Of a stretch of 64,000 bases of DNA, positions 44,140 through 56,305 are shown one piece after another. The DNA is from Petaurus breviceps papuanus (taxonomy: Eukaryota; Chordata; Mammalia; Diprotodontia; Petauridae), in the NCBI GenBank assembly GCA_028583685.1, contig JAMXIF010000077.1, positions 14,075,611 through 14,139,610 on the forward strand. The letters run 5' to 3'. Numbering within the stretch: the first letter of the stretch is position 1; each line of letters starts with the position of its first letter. Under the pieces are notes generated by a model that saw nothing but the letters and a program-made list of their open reading frames with translations, made no database searches and was not told where the DNA came from. Made by a program: the position numbers and the translations under genes.

Positions 44140-46430
44140 TTTTTTTCTTTCTTTCTTTATTTTTAGTTTTCAACATTCATTTCCACAGGATTTTGAGTTA
44201 CAATTTTTTTTCTCCCCCTCTTTCCCCCACCCCAAAATAGCAAGCCTACTGAATAACTCTTCCCCCAATCTGTTGTCTCTTACATCCTCCCCAATTCCCT
44301 CCCAACTTTCTAGTTAGGGCAAGATGGATTTCTTTACCCCAGTACCTGTATATCTTATTTCCCAGTTGCATATAAAAAACAAATTTTTAAACATTTTTTT
44401 TTAAACTTTGAGTTTCAAATGTTTTTCCCTTCTTCCCTCCTCACCCACCCCCACTGGGAAGATAAGCAATTCGGTATAGATTGTACATGTGTAGTTACCC
44501 AAATAATTTCCATAGTAGTTATATTGTGAAAGACTAACTATATTTCCCTCCATTCTATCCTGCCCCTGACTTATTCTGTTTTCTACTTTGGCCCTATCCC
44601 TTTTCAAAAATGTTTGCTTCTAACTACCCAGCCTCCTAATCTGCCCTCCCTTCTATCATCCCTCCTCTTATCCCCTACACCCCTATTTTCCTGTAGGGTA
44701 AAATACCCAATTGAGTGTGTATGTTATTCCCTCCTTAAGCCAAATTCAATGAGAATCAGGTTGTCCCATTCCCTTTCACCTTCCTCCTCTTCCTCCATTG
44801 TAACAGTTTTCTCTTGCCTCTTTTATATGAGATAATTTACTCTAATCTATCTCTCCCATTCTCCTTCTTCCAGTAAATTCCTCTCTCACCTCTTAATTTT
44901 ATTTTTTAGATATCATCCCTTCATACTCAACTCATGCTGTGCTCTCTATGTATACATTAACATACATATGCCCACACTCACATACATATTTATATACACA
45001 TACAACTTCCTATACATACATACATATATATATACATATAGATTCCCTTCAACTATCCTCATACTGAGAAAAGTCTTATGAGTTACAGTTATCATTTTTC
45101 CATGTAGGAATGTAAATAGTTCAACTTTAATAAGTTCCTTATGATTTCTTTTTCCTATTTACCTTCTCTTGCTTCTTGAATTTGAAAGTCAAATTTTCTG
45201 TTCGGCTCTGGTTTTTCATCAAGAATGCTTGAAAATCCTCTATTTCATTGAATGACTATACTTTCCCTGAAGAATTATACTCAGTTTTGCTTTCTTGGTT
45301 TTAATCCTAGCTCCTTTGACCTCCGGAATATCATATTACAAGCCCTTCGATCCCTTAATGTAGAAGCTGGCAGGTCTTGTGTTATCCTGATTGTGTTTCC
45401 ACAATACTCAAATTGTTTCTTCCTGACTGCGTGCAGTATTTTCTCCTTGACATGGGAACTCTGGAATTTGGCTATCTAGGAGTTTTTTTTGGGGGGGGGA
45501 TCTTTTTCAAGAGGCAATTGGTGAATTCTTTCAGTTTCTGTTTTGCCCTCTGGTTCTAGAATATCTGGGCAATTTTGCTTGATAATTTCTTGAAAGATGG
45601 TTAATTTTTAAATGATCTCTCCTGGATCTATTTTCCAGGTCAGTGGTTTTTCCAGTGAGATATTTCACATTGCCTTCTATTTTTTCATTTGTTTGGATTT
45701 GTTTTATAGTGTCTTGATTTCTCATAAGGTCATTAGCTTCCATGTGCTCCAATCTAATTTTGAAGGCATTATTCTCTTCAGTGAGTTTCTGAAATTCCTT
45801 TTCCGTCTAGCAAATTCGCCTTTTTAAGGCATTCTTCTCCTCATTGGCTTTTTGGGCCTCTTTTGCCATTTGAATTAGTCTATTTTTTTAAGGTGTTATT
45901 TTCTTCAGTGTATTTTTGGGTCTTCTTTAGCAGGCTGTTGACTAGCTTTTCATGATTTTCTTGCATCATTCTCATTTCTATCCCCAATTTTTCCTCCACT
46001 TCTCTTACTTGATTTTCAGAATCCTTCTTGAGCTCCTCCATGGCCTGTAACCAGTTCATATTTTTCTTGGAGGCTTTTGATGCAGGAGTTCTGACTTCGC
46101 TGTCTTCCTCCTGGTCCATGCCTTGATCCTTTTTGTCCCCAAAAAAGGATTCTGTGTTCTGTTTGTGCTTCTGTTGCTTGCTTATATTGCTGGTCACTTA
46201 CTTGACTTTTGAGCTCTTTGTTACAGCAGAACTCTGCTTCCAGGATGGAGAGAGCTATGTCCCAAAGGGCTGGGGTTTTCTCAGCTGCCAGAGCTATTAG
46301 TTGGGTACCCTCTCTACAGCCCCCACACACTCTGGTTTATTGGTCACACATCCCAGCCAAGACCGCGATCCAGATCCAAGCAGGTTAAAGCAAGATAGAT
46401 TACCCTCTGAATGGTCGCTTGATCAAAGGT
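44140..46430 (-). mobile_element. HAL1-type LINE (L1 relative with ORF1 but no ORF2), near full length
   Basis: On the - strand, a 5' UTR (46430 to 46198) is followed by ORF1. ORF1 starts MTSNISKQQKHKQ, carries SFFGDKKDQGMDQEEDSEV, a long charged coiled coil (ELKKDSENQVREVEEKLGIE) and the RNA-binding motif TDLENRSRRDHLKI, then a C-terminal part (reverse of 45300-45450: QFEYCGNT.. and LRDR..-like). ORF1 appears to end near 45180. Below that lies about 1 kb of strongly purine-rich (- strand) 3' UTR, ending in an A-rich tail seen as T's at 44140-44165. No reverse-transcriptase sequence is present. This ORF1-only architecture is that of HAL1 (half-L1). ORF1 is broken by several stops and frameshifts, for example after ENNTLKK near 45880. 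Confidence 0.7.
45180..46197 (-). pseudogene. ORF1 of the HAL1-type LINE, decayed
   Basis: L1 ORF1 proteins are trimeric RNA-binding chaperones. Here the start codon lies at 46197 and the first 105 codons are open, giving an acidic-basic linker and coiled coil. The same protein continues in other frames through 45531-45752, which holds the conserved DLENRSRRD box, and on to the C-terminal domain. It is not functional as it stands. The N-terminus matches the fragment at 10530-10820. Confidence 0.7.
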
Positions 46431-46834
46431 AATGATGGCCTGAGCTGCAGTGGTGGCAGTCACAGTGGTAAAGAGGGTACAGGTTTAGGGAATCTAATCT
46501 AACAGACAATTACTGAGCAGACAATTGGGAGCTGCATCACAGGGAAGCACTCGTGTTTTACCTAAACCTCTAAGGAGACTTCTTAAGTTTCATTACCCTT
46601 GGTAGAAAGCAGTGGTTACCATCCTCTTTGTAGCCCTTTGGGCACTTGCTACAGGTATCCTTTCAGTACATCATCTAGTAGTTAGTAGTATTTCCTGAGT
46701 GTTACTGTGTAGCAGGCACTGTACTCTAAGTATTTCCCCCTTTGAGTAGATGGCTGTTTCCAGGACATCCATTTTAGAACAGTGCCCAGACCAGAATGTA
46801 ATCAGGACTTTCTCTACCATGTCCCCATGCTGGA
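46431..46834. other. Non-coding, no feature recognised
   Basis: Unassigned flank between the LINE and an L2 tail. Confidence 0.35.
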
Positions 46835-47006
46835 TACTTTTGTCTCCCTTCTCCCCTTCAGCCTCTATTTATGGATTGTCTCCCCAGTTAGAACGTAAGC
46901 TCCATGAGGGCAGGAACTGTATTTTTTTTCTGTTTGTATTTCCAGAGCTTAGCATAGTACTTAGCACATAGTAAGTATATTTAATAAATGCTTGTGGACT
47001 GAGTAC
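46835..47006 (+). repeat. L2 3' end fragment
   Basis: Shows agaacgtaagctccatgagg, gcaggaactgtatttttttt, cttagcatagtacttagcac and tttaataaatgcttgtggac, a clear L2 terminus. Confidence 0.8.
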
Positions 47007-47290
47007 AAGTTCCTGACCTGAGTTTGGATCTGAGCAGCAGGTCTGTGGGCTTGCCTTCTTTGGAGTTATAGTAGACTGTTCTGCTAGTGGATTCAGTCCA
47101 TCAGCCATCAGGAAAGCTCTACCAGTTCAGAGCAACACAAGTATAAGCTTCTCTCTTTGCTCTGGGATTCCTGCCCAGGAATTACTGTATAGCTTTCAGA
47201 TTGGACTAGAAGTTGGAACAGAGACTCTACTTTGCTTCTAGGGCCTAAGACTGACAGCTGCAGTTTGCTTCTGAAATTGTTCTTTTTTCA
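47007..47290 (-). mobile_element. L1-type LINE 5' UTR fragment
   Basis: Begins with aagttcctgacctgagtttg and gatctgagca, matching 5812-5842 almost base for base, then diverges. It probably derives from the same L1 5' UTR family, here joined to an L2 tail. Confidence 0.45.
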
Positions 47291-48924
47291 GTACCCTGAC
47301 AGAGTTAATTTAATGTTGATTGGTTCAGTCAACATTTTCAATACATTAATACTTAACCAAGTTTTTAGGAAAATTAATCTAATTGTGTTATGCAGGATAA
47401 ATTGGAAAGTGGAAACAAGGAAAGGAGAAGTCTAACTTCAGGGTTAGAGTGTTGCATATACTGTCATGCCAGACAGTATTGTATTGGTTATTTTTGTTTA
47501 AATGTTTTTGTTACAAGGGAAGATCTGATGCTGAGGGGAAGATAAGGTATATCCAGAAATGACTGTGATATAAAACAAAGGGCACCAGTAAAACTTTGAG
47601 TGGCCTTAGGGAGACCTGTTAGAATATTTCTTCCACTAGTCCTGGCATGTAACAATACGGATCTCTACCAAAGAAGATGAATGTAAAATACTCTTAAGCC
47701 AAACAAAAATTTCATACAGAAGATGAAAGCACCAATTAACTGGAAATAACAATTAATCTATTCCCCATTTAAAAAAATCACTTTGTAATTCAAGGATCTC
47801 CATGTTACTTTAATACCAAACTCTTCCCAAGTAGCTTTGGTCAGTTGTACAGCATCAGAAGTATATTTAAATTGGGCTTTCTACTAGAGACTAATCTTTA
47901 AGAGTTGACTTTGTCTTATACACAAACTGTAAGTTGATATAAGAAAGTGAAGTCTCCATTGCTACCTTTCCAGTTATCTCCAATTGGGTGGGAGCTAACC
48001 CTTGATCTTAAATGGAAAACATCTGTAAATTCTCAGGACTAAGTAGGGCCAGACTTTTCTGAATCAACAATACAGTTACCTTTAAACCCTTAGTTCGTTT
48101 GCAAAACATACATTCCCAAGCTTCTGTCTTTTGGTAGAAAGCCCCTTATCCCTTTGAAATTCATCTCAACCATTCAGTAGTGGTATCTACGGTGGTGGAC
48201 AGACCCCTTGCCTATCTCTGTCAGTGTTAGTTGATTTGATGGGACTGTGACATGAACAGTAGTTACCCAGGTTTGTATTCTTGTTGGAATACTTACAGGT
48301 TTTTCTTCATATATATATATATATATATATGTATATATTTCCCTCTACCTATCTATGCTGAGCTGGATTTTAGAATCTACAAGAATATATAACTAGAGGT
48401 GGGTTCAAGTATTCCAATCTTGGCAGTTGATGTGCCTGGAAGCAATAAGTTTCTGGTTTACTTAAGCTTTTGAAACTAGAATCTTCTGTGAATGCAGATA
48501 AGAAATTTGATGGTGGGGGAAGAAACCTACTGGTTTGGAGGCTGCACAAAGCCCAACACCACAGGCACAGCATGATCTGTAGTATTGGATGCCTTTAAGA
48601 ATGTATAAAAAATGTCAACTCCTCTCCACATGCAAGAGGAGGTGGTCACTAGTTCTGCACTTAACCCCAATTTGTACTTGAAGGTTTAAGCAGAGTCTTA
48701 CACAGTAGCCTAGAAAATCCAGCCCTCAATCCTAGAGAGGCTAGCAGACCTAGGCTTCTGTCCCAATAGATAGTTTTGGCTTCCTTCCTAGAGAATCTTC
48801 AGAAAGTGAGACTCTTCAAAGAGTTCTTCCTCATTAGATCTTTTCCTTCCTTCTGTTCTGCTTTGGCTTTTCTTCTCTAGTTCTTGCCATGATGCTAACC
48901 AGGGTTCCTTCTTTGTTTCATAAT
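47291..48924. other. Mostly unique non-coding stretch with an (AT)n tract
   Basis: An AT-dinucleotide tract lies at 48309-48330. No exon, RNA gene or named repeat otherwise. Confidence 0.4.
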
Positions 48925-48993
48925 ATGTAACATGAAGAGGTTGGCCTGTATGACCTTTAAGGTCCGTTCTAGCTCTGTAAATCTTTGATACTC
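48925..48993 (+). repeat. L3/MIR3 tail fragment
   Basis: Shows gaagaggttggcctgtatga, cctttaaggtccgttctagc and tctgtaaatctttgatactc, the L3-type terminus. Confidence 0.6.
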
Positions 48994-50781
48994 ATACTCA
49001 ACAAAGTGAAATGTGGAAAGTGTGATCTGGAGAATTGGGGGGAATGTTAAGTGGTCTTTAGGCCTGGGCAGAGAACCAAAACAGCAGATGTTGACCTGTA
49101 GTGAATCATCCAGCTGCTCTTTGGATGGCGTTTTTCTTTTTTCAATCAGCACACGCAGTAAGGGTGGGGCGTGGGAGGTGGGTCCTCTCTGCCCACCTAC
49201 TCATCTAAAGGCCTTCCATTTGGGCGCACACGTATGTCCCATTCCACTATTTCCCATCCCTCATCTGAACTCCTTCCCCTCCATGAAGCAGCCACATCTG
49301 TTATTTAGGTATCCAGCAGCCACCCAGCAATCAAGACCACCTTTGGAGTGAGTGAAGTGGTGCAGATGGCCTGACAAAGAACAGGTGGTCTTTAGAATTT
49401 ATGGTCCCAGGAACTTAAGATCCTTGCTGCCTTCTTTCCTTCTGTTCTTTCTTTGGGTCGCCTTTCCTCTCAAGGCTTCTTTAACTCCTAGGCATTTCTG
49501 AGTAGTGGAGCTGCCCCTCTTGGGTGTACTGAATTCTTTCCTATGTGTTTGAGGAAGATTTATAACAAGACACCATCTATTCTGAGTCCCTATAACTTTC
49601 TAGAGTGTGGGTTCAATTGTAGTTTTTACTTTTCTGTGGTAATTATAGTTTGGGTCTTTGAATTTCACTTTTCTGCTTTTTTTCCCCTTACTCTCAAATT
49701 CCATGATTTATATTTTTCTTGCCTGTATTTTACAAATGCATTTGAAAAGACTAAGCATGATACAACTAAGTTCTAAATACGGTGTGTTCAGACAGTAAAA
49801 TCCAACTACTCCAGAGAATGCTGGGCTCATGGCTTGTAGGACAGCTTATATTTTCTTAGAGGACAGGTAAAAGCCATGGCCAGCCAGCTGTCGTATTTCA
49901 TCTCAGCTTCACCCAATAATCTGCCATAATGGGAATTTGCTGCAACTTCTGGACAAAGGTAGGCTGAGCCCACAGAAGAGTCTAATATGTGATGCTGTAA
50001 ATTGTAATGGAGATCAGATGAGGTCTCATTTCAGTCATTGGTACAACAGGTGCCGTGAGGCCTTCAATTAAGTGACTTTATCACTAGATTACTGAAGGCT
50101 TCTTGACTAAAATGATAATACTTACGAACTTTTTCTTTCTGGTAAATGGCCTTATACTATACAGTTAAGTATGGATTATTTCTTTTATTCCTCTTTTGCT
50201 TTCATCTCTCTGCTCCCTTCTCCCTCTATATTTTTGCCATCCTCTTTCCATTTATTCTTTTTAGCACTTATCACTATCCTCTTACATTTCTGTTCCCTTT
50301 CTGTTCTTTTTGGAAACCACAACTAGCATGATAGATAAATGCATTACTCTGACATATTCATTGTATTCTTTTGAATACATTTCATTTCTTTTTGCCACCC
50401 AACCTATGATTTCTCCCTTTTAACTATCCAAATAAGTTATGCCCCTTACACTAGTGATACTCTAACCAGGTAACTGTCTGCCTTTCACACTTTCATGGGC
50501 TCTTCAAGACAGCAGTATCTGTTTTAGAATATTACATTACCCAAGACTGTCCAGCAGTCATGGACCTCTTTTATCTAAAAGACTGCAAATATGGCTCAGA
50601 GTTACATCACTGAGAAGACCCATATCTCCTTTCCCTTCACCCTTTTCATGTGTTTCAGTAGGAATATATACCTACACATTTCTTAGCCAAACTAGTGTGA
50701 GTTCTTGCTTCACTCAGTCTTCTACTGCAGTAGAACTGTTCTTCTAAAGCAGAGATTTGGCTTCAGTTTTGCAGTTTCATT
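48994..50781. other. Mostly unassigned non-coding DNA
   Basis: A 112-codon frame at 49013-49351 overlaps an equally long antisense frame, has no splice bounds and no recognisable domain. T-rich tracts at 50150-50330 yield a hydrophobic frame of no significance. Confidence 0.4.
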
Positions 50782-51010
50782 TTTTTTCAAAATTTGATAT
50801 TTTATTTTCAGCTCCAAATTCTTTCCTCCCTTACCTCTTGAGAAAGCAAAAAAAAAATCTATTACAAATCAGGTTCAGTTTTTAAAGACAAGGTATATAA
50901 TTCTTAAATTTCCTTTCCCATAGACTTCACCCAATCTAGCCATTCTTCTTTCTCCATATAGATTTTATTATATTCTTTTGTGCATTGTGACTTAACTAAT
51001 ATGCATTTTA
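50782..51010 (-). mobile_element. L1 3' end fragment (antisense)
   Basis: Shows atttgatattttattttcag, ctccaaattctttcctccct, tacctcttgagaaagcaaaa and attctttctccatatag, an inverted purine-rich L1 3' UTR. Confidence 0.55.
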
Positions 51011-51323
51011 AAATGTGAATGGGGCCCTCATTGAAAATTTTTAAAATTATAAAAATTCACATCTGCTTAGGAGGTTAGAGGACACGTGCACATTTTGAAC
51101 TTAAAATCACAGACCTTTTCTCTATAAGTGATTCAGAGTCCAACAAAGGGAGATTTCTCAGGTATCAACTTAGGAATTCAGTTAGGAATTGAATATGAAA
51201 GTTGTCCCCCCCTGCAAGTATGTGGTTTTACTTGAATTGTAATGGTCTGGATTTCAGTCATTAATAGGGATTAAGTTTTGATCACCCTATTTGCCTATTT
51301 CTGAATATTTGGAGTTATGTTTT

Positions 51324-51479
51324 TTTTTTTTTAAGCAATTGGGGTTAAGTAACTTGCTCAAGGTTACACGGCCAGTTATTATTTCTCGGTGTGGTGCTGA
51401 GTATCTGAGCCCGGATTTGATCCAGGTCATCCTGACACTGGAGCCAGTGCTCTTACTCCCTGAGCCACCTGGCCGCCCC
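51324..51479 (-). mobile_element. tRNA-derived SINE, second subfamily, with 14-base target duplication
   Basis: T tail, gcaattggggttaagtaact, tgctcaaggttacacggcca, ggatttgatccaggtcatcc, tgacactggagccagtgctc, head gagccacctggccgcccc. Direct repeats tggagttatgtttt at 51310-51323 and 51480-51493 are identical. Confidence 0.93.
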
Positions 51480-51532
51480 TGGAGTTATGTTTTGTACTGC
51501 TCTAAGATATGTCAAGTAAAGAGAAAAAACAA

Positions 51533-51690
51533 GGGGGCAGCTAGGTGGCGCAGTGAGTAAGAGCACCGGCCCCGGAGTCAGGAGGACCCGGGATAACTTC
51601 TGGCCTCAGATACTTAACACCCACACACAAAAAACTGGCCTTGTAACTTTGGGCAAGTTACTTAACAACCCCATTTGTTTTAAAAAAATA
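51533..51690 (+). mobile_element. tRNA-derived SINE, sense copy
   Basis: ggggcagctaggtggcgcag, tgagtaagagcaccggcccc, ggagtcaggaggacccggga, ttgggcaagttacttaacaa and an A-rich tail. It lies 53 bases from the antisense copy above, giving an inverted pair. Flanks agagaaaaaacaag and agagagaaaacagg may be its duplication. Confidence 0.92.
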
Positions 51691-52039
51691 TAGAGAGAGA
51701 AAACAGGATACCTATATTGCATTAATTGCATCTGTTAACACTGTAAAAAAAAAATAGCTACCTAATTTAGAACACTATGTGTGAACAGTTAAGATTCCTC
51801 ACTGACATTTTCCTGTTGAATTTTAGTAACTTGTGTTATGCTAGCAAAGATCCTGGCGAATATAAACGGAAAGTCAGAAGCCCCCCATATAGGTTTGTGG
51901 AAAAGTAGTCTGAGGTCTCAACTTCAATAATGAGAACATAACATTTATCTACTGACTTTAGAAGCACAAAGTTTACAGGAAAAGTTAGTTTAAAATAATT
52001 GAGTTAGACTGAAAAAAGGTGTTACTGCCAAAAGGATCA
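51691..52039. other. Non-coding, no feature recognised
   Basis: Unassigned A/T-rich sequence. Confidence 0.4.
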
Positions 52040-52125
52040 ATCAGTGACTCAGTGAACAAGCATTTATCAAGTGCCTGCTTTGTTCCAGGGACTGTGCTAG
52101 CTCTGAGGAGTTTAATTTAAACTAA
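52040..52125 (-). repeat. L2 3' terminus (antisense)
   Basis: Shows gaacaagcatttatcaagtg, cctgctttgttccagggact and gtgctagctctgaggag. Confidence 0.6.
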
Positions 52126-52469
52126 CTCTTTACTTCTGTTTTCTCTGCCAAAAAGTATGACCTTTTGCACTGGAAATGAGAATTGGTTACAAATTTTTGA
52201 TCCCCATGATAAATAAAGAGACAGGAAGAGAACACCTCATTACCCTTGATAGGTTTAAGTCACTTGGCTCAGATGAATTCCACCCTGGGATGCTAAAAGA
52301 GCTGCTTTTCTCTGTGCTCTGGATGTCCTTCTCAGCCCCACCCCATGGGAACTCTGGGTCCCTGGGCATGGATAGTAGAGCCTTTCCCTTATCTTTCCCA
52401 GATTTCAGCCATTCGTTTCCCAGCTGTTGCCACCAGGTATGCACACTTACCTTCTCCCCTTTCTAACTT
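52126..52469. other. Non-coding, no feature recognised
   Basis: Two opposing frames (52176-52466 on + and 52187-52444 on -) overlap here. Neither has splice bounds or a recognisable domain. Confidence 0.4.
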
Positions 52470-52612
52470 CTTTATGTGTTGTATGTATGTATTCTTTATG
52501 TATCTCCATTAGATTGTGAATTCCTTGTGTACAGAACTGTTAAGTTTGCTTGTAGTGGTATCCCCAATGCTTAGTACAATGGCTTGGCACATAATAAGTG
52601 CATATTTATTCA
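52470..52612 (+). repeat. L2 3' end fragment
   Basis: Shows tagattgtgaattccttgtg, ccccaatgcttagtacaatg and gcttggcacataataagtgc. Confidence 0.7.
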
Positions 52613-52639
52613 TGCACATGATTACTACACTACTGTATC

Positions 52640-53735
52640 CTGACAATGTTGAAAGATTGTGGAAAATGCAAGTGATACCACAATGTTAGAGAAGGGCAAA
52701 TGTCCTGATTTTCAAAAAAGGGAAGAAATCGTCTACAAATTACTTGCCAGTGAGTTTGATTTTAATTCTTGGAAAAATTCTAGACTAAATCATTAAAGTG
52801 ATGGTAAGTGAACATCTAGCAAAGGAAGCAACGATTACAAACATCCACCTTCACTTCGAGGGCTGGTCACGCCAGTCTAACCCACTCACCTTTTTTTGAC
52901 AGGATTACTAAAATGGACAATCAGAGGAAGCCTTAGATATATTTTGCCCCAATTTTAGCAAAGCATTTGATAAAATATTAACTTCACAGGTACTGAGTTG
53001 AGGAGGAATGGCTTGATAGATGTTTGTGGGTGGGTTGTTCATTTTTTTGTTTCATTTTGGAAAAAAAGATTTGGGGGTTTTAGTGAACTACAAGCTCAGT
53101 ATGTCAACAATGTGTTTCATGTAGCAGCCAAAAAGACTGATGTTATCTTGAATTATATTAGTAGAGTAATAGCTCATAGGATAAGGAGGTAAGTGATTGT
53201 TCCACTGTACTCTGCCATTGTCACACAGTGTCTGAAATCATTGTGTTCCTTTATGGGTGCCACATCGATAACCTGGAGAGCATCATGAAAGAAACCCAAC
53301 CAGTATGACTCAACAACTTGTGTCAGTGTCATGTGAGCATCGATCGAAAGAACTGGGTATATTTAGCCTAGGAAAGAAGAGAAGTAGGGAGAATGTGATG
53401 GATGTTTTCAAGTATTTTAAAGGCTACCATGGGAGAGGGGAGACAGATTAGATTTGTTCCTTTTCTTTGAAAGGGCAAACCCAGTAACAGTAGGTGGAAG
53501 AAATAAATTTAGACTTGATGTCAGGAAAGGCTTCCTAGCAATTAGAGCTGTCCAGAAATAAAATGAGCTGCTTCAGAAAGTGGTAAGATCCTCCATCATT
53601 TGGAGGTTTTCTAGCAGACTGAATAGCCACTTGGAGCCATTATAGAAGCATTACTTTGGAGGATCATTTGGACTAGATGGCTGATGTGGCCCAATCGAAC
53701 TCTAAAATTTTGTGATTCTGTATTTTACTATATGT
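52640..53735 (+). mobile_element. L3/CR1-type LINE, 3' kilobase
   Basis: Follows a CR1-clade LINE: aatgtcctgattttcaaaaa, ttgccccaattttagcaaag, acatcgataacctggagagc, gtatatttagcctaggaaag, aagtattttaaaggctacca, ttagacttgatgtcaggaaa, ggacta-gatggctg and tctaaaattttgtgattctg. The 64-codon frame at 52998-53192 is part of this relic. Confidence 0.75.
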
Positions 53736-53794
53736 CTGATAAATGCCCTGGATTCTTTTTGGCCTCTGATGGAATTTATCTAGAAAAAAAGTAA

Positions 53795-54345
53795 GCAGAC
53801 TAAATAATCAATAAATCTTTATTAAATGCCTATTAGTCCTGAGCTAAGTGCGGTCCCTCCTCTCTTGAGAAGCCTGTAGTTTAAGGGGGGAGAAAATATG
53901 TAAATAAATGTATACAAACGAGTTGTTTACAGGACAAAAAGCAAATAATTTACAGAGGATAGGCACCACAATTAAGAGGGGTTGGTAAAGGTTTCCTGTG
54001 GAATGGGATTTTAGTTGAAAGTTAAGGAAGCTAATAGGTAGAGATAAGGAGGAAAAGTCTTCCAGGCACGGGAAACAACTGGAGAACATGTCCACAGCCG
54101 AGAAGCAGAGTGTATTGTTTGTGGACCATCCAGGAGGCCAGTATCACTGGATTAGCGTTATGTATCAGGGAGTAAGGTGTAAGAAGACTAGAAGGGGGGC
54201 AGTTACCAAGGGCTTTGAAAGCCAAACAGAGGATTTTTTTTATTTGGTCCCGGAGGTGATAGGAGCCATTAGAGTTTATGGTGGGGGCAGAGGGGGTGTT
54301 GGGAGGAGGATGTGAAATGGGGGAAAGGGTGCAAATCATGAACTG
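53795..54345 (-). mobile_element. LINE L2, 3' half (antisense)
   Basis: Reverse L2: aataaatctttattaaatgc, gatagg-caccacaattaag, gaatgggattttagttgaaa, tcttccaggcacgggaaaca, gggagtaaggtgtaagaaga, gggctttgaaagccaaacag and gtgataggagccattagagt. Frames on both strands here are non-coding. Confidence 0.75.
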
Positions 54346-54909
54346 AGTAGGCTATATATTAACATGTTTTTGACGTATTTGAAGATTTTTGTGCCAAGCA
54401 TTTAAGTCTTAATTGGTAGAAACAGTATCAACCTGATAGGGCTTAATGGTTTTTTTTTTTTAATGTCAAATGTGATCAAATTCAAGGCAAACTTGAAATC
54501 CATTACACTATTTTTCCTATGTGAACAATCTTTAGATGAGCATAATATCAGATTCAAGAGTAGACTTTATCTCCTGCTTGAAATGCTGCATTGTCAGGGT
54601 CTCTTGTGCTGCCCACTAAATCTTGGGAGTTGGTTGCAGATAAAAGAGCTTACATTTAGCAGGTTCACAAGTATGTTAAGATTACATAATGCCTATTAAC
54701 CTTTAAATGTAAGCAGTGATCGCAGTTTATAGTTGCTTTGGGTTTGTAATGTCCAATTTTAGAGTGTGTTGTAGCTTTTTGTACCTAGGTAATAGTTTGA
54801 CTAGTGCTTATAGATGAGCTCATAGTACGAAAGTCACAAGGCACCAGTGGACTGTGGAACAAGCTGGATTAAGTTCAAGCTTGCATTCTGTGTTATGAAA
54901 AGCTTTTGT
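54346..54909. other. Low-repeat non-coding stretch
   Basis: No repeat recognised. A 78-codon frame at 54463-54699 lacks splice bounds. Confidence 0.4.
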
Positions 54910-55438
54910 GGAAAAAAAAGGGATGCCCATCAATTTGGGAAATGGCTGAACAAGTTATGGTAGATGATTGTGATGAATACTACTGTGCTATAAGAAATGA
55001 TGAGCTCAGTGATCTTAGAAAACATGGAAAGACTTGCATGATACAGTGAAGAGTGAAATGAGCAGAACCAAGAGAACATTGTATATGGTAAGAGCAATTT
55101 TAGGGACAATTGAGCAAATAAGTCATTTTGACTGTTAGAAATACCCAAATTAACTACAAATATGACGAAAGACCCTATCTGCATCCAGATAAAGAACTGG
55201 TAAATAGAAGTACACATATATGCCTATTTGTGTCTAATGGTAGCCATCTTGGTGGGGGTGGGGAAAAAAGAAGGGAAAAAATAGAAAATGTTATATAAAT
55301 TTATTATGTATGTAAATGGAATAGCAAGTTGTACATAACAGATTTTCAGTTTCACTTGCAATCATTTTTTATACTACATTATGGAAATTCTTTGTTGTAT
55401 CCCATAAATTAAAAATAAAATAACTTTTTTTAAAAAAA
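54910..55438 (+). mobile_element. L1 3' end (sense)
   Basis: gatgcccatcaatttgggaa, atggctgaacaagttatggt, ctactgtgctataagaaatg, gaaatgagcagaaccaagag, tgggggtggggaaaaaagaa, and the terminus attatggaaattctttgttg, cccataaattaaaaataaaa. It is the sense counterpart of 26690-27290. Confidence 0.85.
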
Positions 55439-56221
55439 GAAACCTACATATATCTAAGCCATAAACCTTACCCAGGCTCCATCATCCGGTCTTTTCCAAC
55501 CAAAAGATTTACTCAGTTATTTGCCATATACTTTATCAGCAGCTATTGTGATGGATTCAGTCATTTTACCTAGGAAAGGTCACAGAGTTCTGATTTTTAT
55601 AAAAAAAAAAAAAAACAATAAGACTACGTGAAGGACCTAGTGAGAAGTACTCACTTGTAAGCAGCTGATTCTGGGAGGTTTTCGTGTTGATAAAAGACAC
55701 ATTAACAGCCAAACGCGTTTCCCCAACACTTGGTGATTTTCTGAGGCCATGGAGAAGTCTTATTGCCATGTTTTCCTCTTTCAAATTGCGTTATCATTGT
55801 GATAATGATCTATTGCTACTCCTCTTTATGACGACATATTAGTCAGCCTTTCTGCTGTGGCAAAGTCATGGAACTCAGGAGGCTGTGGAAAGTGTCATTA
55901 AAAATAAACAAATTTTTCTTTGTTTCCAATGAGGCAGCTTCCTCTAGATTATTTCACATCTTCTGTAATGTAAGTCTTGGTCACACCTAGTTAACAGTAG
56001 AACTACTCTGTCATTGTATATTATCTTCCATCAAAACCCATCAGTGACTTTATGAACTCATTCCTTAACCCTGTTACACTACCACAGGAATCATTTAGCC
56101 TTCATTTAAAGGATAAAAGACAAGCCATATTTGACCCATAGAGTTCATCAGTAGAAGAGTAAAGAATAAAACCCAGAGCACTAATGCCCACTTCTGCTGA
56201 ATGCATTGGACTAGATCATAG
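55439..56221. other. Low-repeat non-coding stretch, possible conserved element
   Basis: The part 55720-55960 includes tgcgttatcattgtgataat and gacgacatattagtcagcc and is free of recognisable repeats. It reads like conserved noncoding DNA, but that cannot be tested here. Confidence 0.3.
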
Positions 56222-56305
56222 GTCTGTAGCATGGAGAGATGTCAGATGTAATCTAGCTCAACACCCTTCTTTTGCAGATGATGAGATTGAGGCCTGGGAA
56301 CAATA
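56222..56305 (-). repeat. Old SINE remnant
   Basis: Shows tagctcaacacccttctttt, gcagatgatgagattgaggc, matching the middle of the copies at 12315 and 42665. Confidence 0.45.

Noticed and set aside
49013-49351. 112-codon frame on the + strand
   Set aside because: An equally long frame overlaps on the other strand and no splice bounds or domain are seen; chance openness is likelier.
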